From Candidatus Babeliales bacterium (lineage in GTDB: Bacteria > Babelota > Babeliae > Babelales > JANWKD01), in contig JANWKD010000104.1 of assembly GCA_025451595.1 (NCBI GenBank), forward strand, positions 1 through 12,970: 12,970 bases of DNA, given 5' to 3'. The position numbers and the translations under genes were made by a program. Of this stretch, positions 1 through 6,667 are shown piece by piece. Within the stretch, counting starts at the first letter, position 1, and each line of letters starts with the position of its first letter. Under the pieces are notes generated by a model that was not told the origin of the DNA, did no database searches, and saw nothing but the letters and a program-made list of their open reading frames with translations.

Positions 1-679
1 CATAGAGTTCTATAGCATCTTTTCGTACAAGAGCAAAACTTTTATCGGGCAAAAAGAGTACCTTGTTCGTCGAATCGGCGAATGCCAATAAATCAGAAGC
101 AGCAAACATCTCTTCATTGCCAATGCCAAGGCATAACGGAGAGCCTTTTCTAATAACTAGCATGTTATCAGGCTGATCTTGCATAATTGCAACTATGGCA
201 TAGGCGCCTTCCAGTTGATTGACGAGACTCAACAACGCTGATTTTAGGGTGACGCGCGTAGCAAGTAATGACTCAAATAAATGAGCAACTACTTCAGTAT
301 CAGTCTGGGAATGGAAAATATGGCCTTGCTCTATTAACGCTGTTTTGAGCTCATGAAAGTTCTCTATAATACCGTTATGAGCAATAGATAAGGTTTTATT
401 ACAATCAAATTGAGGATGCGCATTCTCGAGAGAAGCAACCCCGTGGGTAGACCATCGAGTATGACCAATGCCCACGTAGCCATCAATAGGCTTCTCTTCG
501 AACTGCTTAATGAGATTATGAAGCTGACCAGGCACCTTTAAATAGATAAGGCGATGATCAACGGGACTCAAACAAGCAAAACCTGCTGAGTCATATCCAC
601 GGTATTCAAGCCGAGTTAGTCCTTGTAAAATATACGCTCGGCTTAAATTTTTTCCTATATAACCAACAAGGCCACACAT
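1..679 (-). CDS. glmS: Glutamine--fructose-6-phosphate aminotransferase (isomerizing), N-terminal part, cut by window edge
   Basis: GlmS makes glucosamine-6-phosphate from fructose-6-phosphate and glutamine, the first step towards UDP-GlcNAc for peptidoglycan and LPS; it is cytoplasmic. The visible 226 codons cover the class II (Ntn) glutaminase domain. The start is fixed because Cys2 of MCGLVGYIG must become the N-terminal nucleophile; a GGTGAG ribosome-binding stretch lies just upstream. Other family marks are EYRGYDSAG (25-33), RWSTHG (75-80), NAHPQF (86-91), HNGIIENF (101-108), SQTDTE (124-129), LEGAYA (157-161 region) and FAASD (192-196). The two SIS sugar-isomerase domains lie beyond position 1. 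The start is 33 bp after the rpsI stop, so the two genes are probably co-transcribed. PurF is the main alternative in this superfamily, but RWSTHG, HNGIIENF and SQTDTE fit GlmS. Confidence 0.95.
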   Translation of the reverse strand, partial: MCGLVGYIGKNLSRAYILQGLTRLEYRGYDSAGFACLSPVDHRLIYLKVPGQLHNLIKQFEEKPIDGYVGIGHTRWSTHGVASLENAHPQFDCNKTLSIAHNGIIENFHELKTALIEQGHIFHSQTDTEVVAHLFESLLATRVTLKSALLSLVNQLEGAYAIVAIMQDQPDNMLVIRKGSPLCLGIGNEEMFAASDLLAFADSTNKVLFLPDKSFALVRKDAIELY

Positions 680-712
680 TACTCACCATATTTTTTAAAA
701 TGGAGAAAAAAA

Positions 713-1162
713 TTAACGTTTCACGAATTGGAATTTACGACGAGCTCCAAGCTGACCATATTTCTTCCGCTCTTTTACCCGCGAATCAACGGTCAATAAA
801 TCATGCTCACGCAATACTGGGCGGTAGCGTTCATCATACGTTAATAATGCTCGGGAAATACCAAGTTTAATCGCATCTGCTTGTCCACCTAAACCGCCTC
901 CATTGACATTAGCTTCAATATCAAACTTAGCCGATTCGTGTAACACTTTAAAGGGCTTAACCACTTCAAAACGATCGACTTCAGTGTCAAAATATTCAAC
1001 ATAATCGACACCGTTTACTGCAATCTTACCGTTACCGCGACGAAGCCAAACACGAGCAACTGCGCTTTTTCTGCGACCAACGCCGTGCGACAAGGGAGCG
1101 TTTTTAATTGAAGTAGGTTTAACTTCAACTTGAGCTTTTGCTTTCTTTTTTGCTGATTCCAT
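713..1162 (-). CDS. rpsI: 30S ribosomal protein S9
   Basis: S9 is a small-subunit head protein whose basic C-terminal tail reaches the P-site tRNA. Family signatures are GVGRRKSAVARVWL (27-40), GNGKIAVNG (43-51), the glycine-rich NGGGLGGQADAIKLGISRAL stretch (87-106) and the terminal GARRKFQFVKR ending in Lys-Arg. At 149 residues it is about 20 longer than the usual 130; the excess is a Lys/Ala-rich N-terminal extension before GVGRRKS. An AAGGA motif lies 12 bases before the ATG, a rather long spacing. The usual partner rplM (L13) is not upstream: a dedicated promoter and a tRNA gene are there instead. glmS follows after 33 bp. Confidence 0.97.
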   Translation of the reverse strand: MESAKKKAKAQVEVKPTSIKNAPLSHGVGRRKSAVARVWLRRGNGKIAVNGVDYVEYFDTEVDRFEVVKPFKVLHESAKFDIEANVNGGGLGGQADAIKLGISRALLTYDERYRPVLREHDLLTVDSRVKERKKYGQLGARRKFQFVKR

Positions 1163-1217
1163 AGTTATTGAGAATCCTTATAGTTACCTTTGAGTATGCC
1201 AATAAAATTATATAAAC

Positions 1218-1246
1218 ATCGTAGCGTAATCATAAAAAAATGTCAA
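1218..1246 (-). promoter_or_regulatory. Sigma70-type promoter for rpsI (and probably glmS)
   Basis: On the minus strand a perfect -35 box TTGACA (1246-1241) is followed by a 17-base spacer (1240-1224) and a -10 box TACGAT (1223-1218). Transcription would start near 1211, leaving a leader of about 50 bases before the rpsI ATG at 1162. The boxes sit 12 bases beyond the 3' end of the tRNA gene, so rpsI need not depend on read-through. This is the best match to consensus in the window. Confidence 0.75.
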
Positions 1247-1257
1247 AATAAGCCTAC

Positions 1258-1333
1258 TGGAGCCGATGAGCGGACTTGAACCGCCGACCTATTGATTACG
1301 AATCAATTGCTCTACCAACTGAGCTACATCGGC
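1258..1333 (-). tRNA. tRNA-Thr, anticodon CGT
   Basis: A 76-base gene folds as a complete cloverleaf. The acceptor stem is GCCGATG/CATCGGC, the D arm starts with GCTC, and the anticodon stem-loop ATTGA-TTCGTAA-TCAAT carries anticodon CGT at 1300-1298, which reads the Thr codon ACG. The variable loop is AGGTC, and the T arm is GGCGG-TTCAAGT-CCGCT with one G-T pair. The discriminator base is T, and the terminal CCA is encoded at 1260-1258. It lies 34 bp after the DksA-like gene and just before the rpsI promoter. I see no clear promoter of its own in the 34-bp gap. Confidence 0.97.
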
Positions 1334-1367
1334 CGAAGAAAGAATTATTTACATTTTTTTGCTTAGT

Positions 1368-1745
1368 TTAGCCTTCTTTACGTTTCTCTTCAAGCATTTC
1401 CTGACAAGTCAGGCATCGAGAAACGTTTGGATAGAGCTTAAGTCGTTTTTCTGATATAGACTGGCCGCAATCAATACAAATGCCATACGTACCCGCTTCA
1501 ATCATATTGAGTGCTTGAACAATGCGATGATATTCTTGCAATTCAGCGTCCTGCAACGAAATTCGAAGCGTTTCCATAGTTGACGACAATGCTTGATCTC
1601 CTGGATCTTGAGCATAATCAGGAGGTGGCTGCTCTTTATAATGCTCGGCAAGTTGCTCTTCTAACTCTTTTTTTCGCTTTTCAAGCTCTTTTTTAATGAA
1701 TAATAAATCTTTTTCGCTCTCAATTTTTTTTTTACTCTCATTCAC
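1368..1745 (-). CDS. DksA/TraR-family zinc-finger transcription regulator
   Basis: The protein has 125 residues. Residues 1-80 look like a charged helical hairpin (coiled coil), and the C-terminal globular part has a four-cysteine zinc finger, C90-x2-C93-x17-C111-x2-C114. DksA family members enter the RNA polymerase secondary channel and, in well-studied species, act with ppGpp to shift transcription in starvation. The hairpin tip of DksA carries DxxDxA; DPGDQA (47-52) matches that pattern. It is shorter than E. coli DksA (151), as in many DksA-like proteins. The start codon is GTG (1745-1743), which overlaps the tadA stop as GTGA; an AAGGG motif lies about 7 bases upstream. The overlap suggests translational coupling to tadA. 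Codons 5-8 lie in a run of ten A's. Whether it is DksA proper or a paralogue cannot be settled here. Confidence 0.88.
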   Translation of the reverse strand: MNESKKKIESEKDLLFIKKELEKRKKELEEQLAEHYKEQPPPDYAQDPGDQALSSTMETLRISLQDAELQEYHRIVQALNMIEAGTYGICIDCGQSISEKRLKLYPNVSRCLTCQEMLEEKRKEG

Positions 1746-2203
1746 TCTTTAACCCTTTTTTGTTGAAAAAATTGTTTTAATAATAAAGCAGATTCTGTCT
1801 GACATACCCCTTGCAGTACTTGAATCGTGTTTCTTCTGTATAGCGAAATTAGGCCCTCTTTGTCAAGTTGGTATCCAAATTTAGGAGAAGAGGCTCCAAA
1901 CACAATTCCCTCTATCCGGCTTAACAGTATTAAATTTATACACATTGCGCAAGGTTCTAGGCTTACATATAACCAACATCGTTCTAATCGCCAACTATTC
2001 ATTTTTTTGGTTGCTTTTGTGATCGCGATTATTTCAGCATGCCCAAGCTGTGATTGCTTTTTTTCAACTTGGTTATAACCAGTTCCGATTATTTTTTTAT
2101 TTGCATCAATAATGATTGCTCCTACGGGAACTTCGTCGTGAGCGAATGCCTTACGAGCCAGCTCTATTGCTTTCTGCATAAAAAAAATATGTTGATCTTG
2201 CAT
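1742..2203 (-). CDS. tadA: tRNA-specific adenosine deaminase (A34 to inosine)
   Basis: TadA deaminates the wobble adenosine of tRNA-Arg(ACG) to inosine; the gene is essential in most bacteria. From the ATG at 2203 the protein has 153 residues, with a cytidine-deaminase fold. It has EVPVGAII (24-31), the zinc/proton-shuttle motif HAE (H55, E57) and PCAMC (C85, C88), followed by SRIEGIVFGA, typical of TadA. Start choice is unclear. The frame is open to a TTG at 2218 with no ribosome-binding site. The ATG at 2203 has GAGGAA directly before it, a very tight spacing. A later ATG at 2179 would leave little before the first helix. The family's usual N-terminal length favours 2203 or 2218. The stop overlaps the start of the downstream DksA-like gene by 4 bp. 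Confidence 0.93.
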   Translation of the reverse strand: MQDQHIFFMQKAIELARKAFAHDEVPVGAIIIDANKKIIGTGYNQVEKKQSQLGHAEIIAITKATKKMNSWRLERCWLYVSLEPCAMCINLILLSRIEGIVFGASSPKFGYQLDKEGLISLYRRNTIQVLQGVCQTESALLLKQFFQQKRVKE

Positions 2204-2218
2204 TTCCTCAAATTCCAA

Positions 2219-2334
2219 TGGATTTTTACGGTATTATATTAGCAATTTATTCTCTTTTTTATTATACTCTTTGTAAAGATTCATACTAGTCAATAAAAAA
2301 TCCTTGTTCAACGTGCATTCGAGGAGAATATCCT
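2219..2334. promoter_or_regulatory. Divergent promoter region between tadA and gyrB
   Basis: This short AT-rich gap must hold promoters for both directions. On the minus strand there is a perfect TATAAT (2266-2261); the nearest good -35, TTGACT (2293-2288), is 21 bases away, longer than ideal. On the plus strand, TATACT (2263-2268) and TTGTAA (2271-2276) with TAAAAA 17 bases later are weak candidates for gyrB. The gyrB start has a strong GAGGAG eight bases before its ATG. The exact start sites cannot be decided by eye. Confidence 0.4.
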
Positions 2335-4758
2335 ATGTCCAATAATTCATCAGATAAAACATATACAGCTCAATCAATCCAAGTAATCGAAGGCCTAGAA
2401 GCGGTACGCAAAAGACCTGCCATGTATATTGGTTCTACTGGTATAAATGGATTACATCACTTGGTATATGAAATTGTTGATAACTCTGTTGATGAAGCGT
2501 TGGCCGGGCATTGCACTTCCATTAATGTCATATTACATGCTGATGGTTCTTGTTCTGTTGAAGATAATGGCCGCGGTATTCCTACTGATATTCATTCCAC
2601 AGAAGGCGTATCAGCCGCAGAAGTTGTACTTACGAAACTCCATGCAGGTGGTAAATTTGACAAAGATTCATATAAATATTCAGGTGGATTGCATGGAGTC
2701 GGTGTTTCGGTTGTGAATGCGCTTTCTAGTAAATTATACTTAGAGATCTATCAACATGGCAAAGTATTTGGTCAAACGTATGAAAAAGGAAAACCGTTAG
2801 CTCCCTTAACCGTTATTGGTTCCACTAAAAAAAGAGGCACTCTCGTTCGCTTCAAGCCTGATGCAGATATTTTTCGCGAAACAACGACGTTTAATTTTGA
2901 AGTACTTTCTGCCCGCATACGCGAATTGGCTTTTCTCAATAAAAAATTAAAAATTAGCATTCATGATGAAATTTCAAATAAAAACCATGAGTTCTATTTT
3001 GAAGGCGGCATTGTTTCATTTGTAGAATATGTCAATTCAAAAAAAATTCCGTTATTTCCGGATGTTATCTATTTTGAACAACAAGATGAAGAATATGTTT
3101 TGGAAGTTGCACTACAGTACAACGATGGCTTTGGTGAGCAATTGTACTCTTTTGTAAACAATATTAATACCGTTGAAGGCGGCACGCATGTTTCTGGCTT
3201 TAAATCAGCATTGACCAAAATATGCAACAAACGTGCCTTAGAATTTAACATTTTAAAGAGCGGCGAAGCATTCTCAAGCGAAGATGCGCGCGAAGGTCTT
3301 GTTTGTGTTATCAATATCAAAGTGCCTGAACCACAGTTCGAAGGACAAACGAAGACAAAACTAGGCAATAGCGATATTAAGGGTATTGTAGACTCTTGGT
3401 CGTTTGCCGCGCTAGAAACTTATTTTGAAGAAAAACCGAGCATTGCAAAGCTTGTTTTGCAAAAAGCAGATTTGGCAAAACGAGCTCGAGAAGCAGCAAA
3501 AAGAGCACGTGAAATTACTCGCCGTAAGACCGCATTAGAAGGCGCAGTGCTTCCCGGAAAACTTGCCGATTGTTCGAATGAAAATCCCGCAGAGACTGAA
3601 CTATTTATTGTTGAGGGAGATTCTGCAGGTGGCTCTGCAAAACAAGGCCGTGATAGAAGTAACCAAGCAATTTTGCCATTAAAAGGTAAAATTCTGAACG
3701 TTGAAAAAGCACGTCTTGATAAAATGCTTGCAAACGAAGAAATTAAAGCATTAATTTCTGCTATCGGTAGTGGTATTGGCGAGGAGTTTGATGCAACCAA
3801 AGCACGATATCATAAAATTATTTTAATGACAGACGCCGATGTAGACGGTGCACACATCAGAACACTGCTACTGACTTTCTTCTTTAGATATATGAAGCCC
3901 CTCATCGAAAAAGGGTATTTGTATATTGCACAACCGCCATTGTATAAAGCAAAAATTGGCAAAAAAGAAGAATACCTCAAAGATGATACTGCTTTTAAAG
4001 ATTTTATATTTGATTGGGCCCGCGAACACATTATGATGCTTATTGACAGCACCGATATTGGCACACAATATTGGCAAAACCTACTCAAAAAAATTGATGC
4101 GTACGAAGAGAAATTAAAAATTGAATCGCGCGACTTTAAAATTGCTTACGACAACTGTCATCAACTTATTATGTTTATGTACACGAGCAGCTGGAACGAA
4201 TCAGATGGCGTCAAAGCACTTGTAGAGCAACTGCAGGATTATTTCAAACAATATCACGTAAGCAACGCACAAGAACCATTTGAGCAAGAAGTGGTAGAAG
4301 GGGACCTTCGACCTGAACCTAAAAAAGTCATTATTGAATTCAAAGTAGCCAATAAGCAATGGAACGTGGATTATGCCTTCTTTAAATCTCCCGAAGTTCA
4401 TGCATTACTTAATCTTTTAAAGCCGATATTGTTTGTTGAAGAAAAAGAATGGACGATTCAAGTTATTGGTAAAGAAAAAGCTATTGATGGCAAAGGGGTT
4501 ATGCCATTGATTAAAGCTATTTTTGCCATCAGCAAATCATTCATGAGCGTACAGCGATATAAAGGTCTTGGTGAAATGAACCCAGAGCAATTGTGGGAAA
4601 CATCGATGGATTTAAAAACTCGCTTGCTGTTAAAAGTTGATATTGTCGACGAGCTAGAAGCGGATGCTTGGTTTGCTACGTTAATGGGCGATGTTGTTGC
4701 GGGCAGAAAAACATTTATCGAAGAAAATGGCCAATTTGTTAAAAACTTAGATATATAA
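2335..4758 (+). CDS. gyrB: DNA gyrase subunit B
   Basis: GyrB is the ATPase and Toprim subunit of gyrase, which introduces negative supercoils with GyrA. The 807 residues match the Gram-negative length (E. coli 804). The GHKL ATPase domain has RKRPAMYIG (25-33), the catalytic Glu54 in NSVDEAL, DNGRGIP (77-83), GGLHGVGVSVVNAL (117-130) and the ATP-contacting Lys342 in QTKTKLGN. The Toprim domain has EGDSAGG (Glu427) and the metal-binding DxD at Asp500/Asp502 in MTDADVDG. Residues about 540-735 hold the insertion typical of proteobacterial-type GyrB, here divergent in sequence. The C-terminal tail has QRYKGLGEMNPEQLWET (740-756), which contacts GyrA. E427, D429 and K450 keep the wild-type residues of the quinolone region (E. 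coli E424, D426, K447). An ideal GAGGAG precedes the ATG. I see no gyrA or dnaA nearby. Confidence 0.98.
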   Translation: MSNNSSDKTYTAQSIQVIEGLEAVRKRPAMYIGSTGINGLHHLVYEIVDNSVDEALAGHCTSINVILHADGSCSVEDNGRGIPTDIHSTEGVSAAEVVLTKLHAGGKFDKDSYKYSGGLHGVGVSVVNALSSKLYLEIYQHGKVFGQTYEKGKPLAPLTVIGSTKKRGTLVRFKPDADIFRETTTFNFEVLSARIRELAFLNKKLKISIHDEISNKNHEFYFEGGIVSFVEYVNSKKIPLFPDVIYFEQQDEEYVLEVALQYNDGFGEQLYSFVNNINTVEGGTHVSGFKSALTKICNKRALEFNILKSGEAFSSEDAREGLVCVINIKVPEPQFEGQTKTKLGNSDIKGIVDSWSFAALETYFEEKPSIAKLVLQKADLAKRAREAAKRAREITRRKTALEGAVLPGKLADCSNENPAETELFIVEGDSAGGSAKQGRDRSNQAILPLKGKILNVEKARLDKMLANEEIKALISAIGSGIGEEFDATKARYHKIILMTDADVDGAHIRTLLLTFFFRYMKPLIEKGYLYIAQPPLYKAKIGKKEEYLKDDTAFKDFIFDWAREHIMMLIDSTDIGTQYWQNLLKKIDAYEEKLKIESRDFKIAYDNCHQLIMFMYTSSWNESDGVKALVEQLQDYFKQYHVSNAQEPFEQEVVEGDLRPEPKKVIIEFKVANKQWNVDYAFFKSPEVHALLNLLKPILFVEEKEWTIQVIGKEKAIDGKGVMPLIKAIFAISKSFMSVQRYKGLGEMNPEQLWETSMDLKTRLLLKVDIVDELEADAWFATLMGDVVAGRKTFIEENGQFVKNLDI

Positions 4759-4770
4759 AAATTTGAAATC

Positions 4771-4820
4771 GCTTCATCCTTCGATACAATTTCCCTTTGG
4801 AAATCACTCAGGATGAGCGA
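4771..4820 (+). repeat. Hairpin repeat, copy A of an inverted pair
   Basis: A 50-base unit begins 12 bases after the gyrB stop. It is made of GCTTCATCCTTCGATACAA, a 14-base centre TTTCCCTTTGGAAA, and TCACTCAGGATGAGCGA. The unit folds on itself. TCATCCT pairs with AGGATGA and the flanking GC with GC around one bulged T; inside, ATTTCC pairs with GGAAAT around a CTTT loop. The outer 19 and 17 bases are identical, in reverse orientation, to copy B at 4956-5000. No T-tract follows, so it is not a classical intrinsic terminator, though it could stabilise the 3' end of the gyrB message. An 11-base segment of its centre, TTTGGAAATCA (4796-4806), recurs at 4918-4928. Confidence 0.85.
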
Positions 4821-4955
4821 TTCGGATTATATATCTGTGATGATTTCGTTTTGTTTCATGACTTGTGCGCTATAGCTACTATGAACGACCCTGGTAGTAT
4901 TGGCTAAATGAACATTATTTGGAAATCATTTTATCATGCAATGGATTTAATTAAT
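4821..4955. other. Spacer between the two inverted hairpin repeats
   Basis: These 135 bases hold no convincing gene; the longest ATG frame encodes only a few residues. TTTGGAAATCA at 4918-4928 is a direct repeat of the centre of copy A. The tilS promoter is probably in this spacer, but I could not find a good -35/-10 pair. No transposase remnant is visible. Confidence 0.5.
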
Positions 4956-5000
4956 TCGCTCATCCTGAGTGACGCGTAGCGTTGTATCGAAGGATGAAGC
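4956..5000 (-). repeat. Hairpin repeat, copy B of an inverted pair
   Basis: This is the reverse-complement partner of copy A and ends 15 bases before the tilS ATG. Read on the minus strand it has the same 19-base left arm and 17-base right arm, but a different 9-base centre, CGCTACGCG. That centre is again self-complementary: with its neighbours it gives ACGC/GCGT around a TAC loop. A and B together form 36 matching bases in inverted orientation over 230 bp. The arrangement resembles a BIME (paired inverted REP elements) or the two ends of a short non-autonomous element. I find no flanking target-site duplication. Confidence 0.85.
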
Positions 5001-5015
5001 ACAAATTACAATTAT

Positions 5016-5996
5016 ATGATCATTCAATCAATTAGTTCATTTATTAAAAAGCATGCGCTTATTGCGCCAAACGATACAATTATCGTCGGGTTATCCGGTG
5101 GCCCAGACTCTGTCTTTTTATTGCATATGCTAACATCGCTACAAGAATCGTATAATTTGCGCCTTATTGCCGCTCATCTTGATCATGAATGGCGGTCTAC
5201 GTCAGCGCACGATGCGGCATTTAGCAAACAGATTGCACAGCAATTATCTGTAGAATTTATAAGCAAAAAAATTAGCGAACTTGATATAACATTCAAGCTT
5301 AATGGCTCGAAGGAAGAGCTCGCAAGGCGATTGCGCCGCCATTTCTTTGAACAACTCCAACATGAATTTAATGCCCATAGCATCGCACTCGGGCATCATG
5401 CACAAGATCAACAAGAAACATTTTTTATACGACTTGTGCGCGGCACAAGCCTGAGTGGCCTGATCAGCATGAAACCGCGAGATGGATTCTATATTCGGCC
5501 ATTATTAGAAATAAACAAAAATGATATTCTAACTTATTTACATCAGCAGAACATTCATTATGTGGTGGATGACACCAATAACAGTCATACCTATTTACGT
5601 AACCGCATTCGTCATACCGTATTGCCTGCGCTCCATGCTGTTGATAATCGCTTTGAACAAAACTTTTCACGAACGCTTGATCACTTGAAAGAGAGCGAAC
5701 ATTTTCTTGATGAGCATACAAAAGAGGTATTTAACAACATTTCTCATTATCAAGACGGTGCTGTGTATATAAATCTGAATAAACTCAAAAACATTCACCC
5801 CTATATGCAAAACCGACTGATTCTTCATTGGTTAATTACCCAGCAGGTTTCTTTTGTGCCAACGAGCGCCTATCTTGAAGAAATTAAACGATTTCTATTG
5901 CACAATAGTCAATCCAATAGGCATCAGATTCAATCTCATTGGTCTATTAAAAAAGAGAAAGAATTGGGATACATTCAAAAGAAATCTACACCTTAA
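5016..5996 (+). CDS. tilS: tRNA(Ile)-lysidine synthase
   Basis: TilS uses ATP and lysine to convert C34 of tRNA-Ile(CAU) to lysidine, so that the tRNA reads AUA and accepts isoleucine; it is essential in nearly all bacteria. The N-terminal PP-loop ATP pyrophosphatase domain has SGGPDS (27-32), AHLDHEWR (53-60), ARRLRR (103-108), GHHAQDQQETFFIRLVRGT (126-144) and DDTNNSHTYLRNRIRH (185-200). At 326 residues it is a compact form like that of Aquifex, ending soon after the middle helical domain, without the longer C-terminal domain of E. coli TilS (432). The ATG has no clear ribosome-binding site. Alternative initiation further in would remove part of the ATP domain, so this start is favoured. 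A hairpin repeat lies immediately upstream. Confidence 0.95.
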   Translation: MIIQSISSFIKKHALIAPNDTIIVGLSGGPDSVFLLHMLTSLQESYNLRLIAAHLDHEWRSTSAHDAAFSKQIAQQLSVEFISKKISELDITFKLNGSKEELARRLRRHFFEQLQHEFNAHSIALGHHAQDQQETFFIRLVRGTSLSGLISMKPRDGFYIRPLLEINKNDILTYLHQQNIHYVVDDTNNSHTYLRNRIRHTVLPALHAVDNRFEQNFSRTLDHLKESEHFLDEHTKEVFNNISHYQDGAVYINLNKLKNIHPYMQNRLILHWLITQQVSFVPTSAYLEEIKRFLLHNSQSNRHQIQSHWSIKKEKELGYIQKKSTP

Positions 5997-6031
5997 ACAA
6001 GCCCAAAAAATATATTAAGATTTAAAAGTCC

Positions 6032-6059
6032 TTGCTTTTTATGCGATTTAATATATTCT
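6032..6059 (+). promoter_or_regulatory. Probable promoter of the small exported protein gene
   Basis: TTGCTT (6032-6037) is followed by 16 bases and TATTCT (6054-6059), in an AT-rich gap 36 bases after the tilS stop. Transcription would begin near 6066, some 36 bases before the next ATG. The boxes are imperfect in a very AT-rich context, so chance matches are possible. Confidence 0.4.
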
Positions 6060-6101
6060 AATAGTAATTATATCATTAACCACAATTCTCATGGAGACGC
6101 T

Positions 6102-6575
6102 ATGAAAAGTAAATTACTATATGTAGTTTTTAGTATTGCGATTGGTTCATCCTTTATTTCTGCTAATCAAATTAAAGAAGACTTCAAACAAGCTCTTTAT
6201 AACAAGCAAAGAGGCCTTATGGATCAAGCCGATTATAATAAACTTATTGACCCTTACTTGCAAGAAGCAGAAAAATCACTAAAAGCAATACAATATTGTA
6301 TAAAAAACCCACAAAGCGATGTTTGTAAAGTATATTTTCATAGATTATTAGACTTTAATGTCTCTACTTTTTATATTCATTGTTATCCTAATTCAAAAGA
6401 TGCCAATGTAAATTTTAATTACGAAGAAGCTCTATTGAAAAGTGCAATTGAAAATATTAAAAATGAATCTAAACAAAATTTTTCCGTTTCAGAAGAATAT
6501 GAAGCAACAGCAAAATTATTTAAAGATGCAAACGCTGAATACTGCAAGAACTTAAGATTTGGCAACAAGTTCTAA
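6102..6575 (+). CDS. Small exported protein of unknown function
   Basis: I do not recognise this 157-residue protein. It begins with a clear Sec signal: MKSK, then a hydrophobic stretch (about 5-19) and a likely signal peptidase I site after Ser-Ala (20-21). There is no lipobox. The mature part is mostly charged and helical, with four cysteines (66, 75, 94, 148) that could form two disulfides in the periplasm. Many Lys, Asn and Glu residues and AT-rich codons match the local composition. A GGAGA motif five bases before the ATG supports the start. It appears to be a single-gene unit between a candidate promoter and an intrinsic terminator. The neighbours give no hint of its role. Confidence 0.8.
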   Translation: MKSKLLYVVFSIAIGSSFISANQIKEDFKQALYNKQRGLMDQADYNKLIDPYLQEAEKSLKAIQYCIKNPQSDVCKVYFHRLLDFNVSTFYIHCYPNSKDANVNFNYEEALLKSAIENIKNESKQNFSVSEEYEATAKLFKDANAEYCKNLRFGNKF

Positions 6576-6609
6576 TATGGTGGTTTAAAACGAAGTAACA
6601 AAATATATT

Positions 6610-6637
6610 AAGGGCGACTGAAACTGCCGCCCTTTTT
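6610..6637. terminator. Intrinsic terminator between convergent genes
   Basis: AAGGGCG (6610-6616) pairs with CGCCCTT (6628-6634) over an 11-base loop, giving a GC-rich 7-bp stem followed by a T run (6633-6637) on the plus strand. It lies 35 bases after the exported-protein stop. On the minus strand the stem is followed by AATATATTTTG, so it could also serve the glycosylase gene ending at 6668. Confidence 0.8.
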
Positions 6638-6667
6638 CCAGTCTGCATATTTGATCATACCACTCTT

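Noticed and set aside
1827..2078. 83-residue plus-strand frame inside tadA
   Set aside because: Antisense to conserved deaminase motifs, with no independent coding evidence.
3420..3800. 126-residue open frame on the minus strand inside gyrB
   Set aside because: It lies wholly antisense to the conserved gyrB Toprim region, has serine-rich low-complexity content typical of shadow frames, and no ribosome-binding site.
4771..4820. Intrinsic terminator for gyrB
   Set aside because: The hairpin is real but no T-tract follows, and the same unit occurs in inverted orientation before tilS, so a repeat element explains it better.
4881..4907. Eight-codon peptide starting ATGAACGAC in the gyrB-tilS gap
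   Set aside because: Too short, with no ribosome-binding site and no sign of conservation.
4771..5000. Insertion sequence or CRISPR array between gyrB and tilS
   Set aside because: No transposase frame, no target-site duplication seen, and only two inverted units with unequal centres, not direct repeats with regular spacers.
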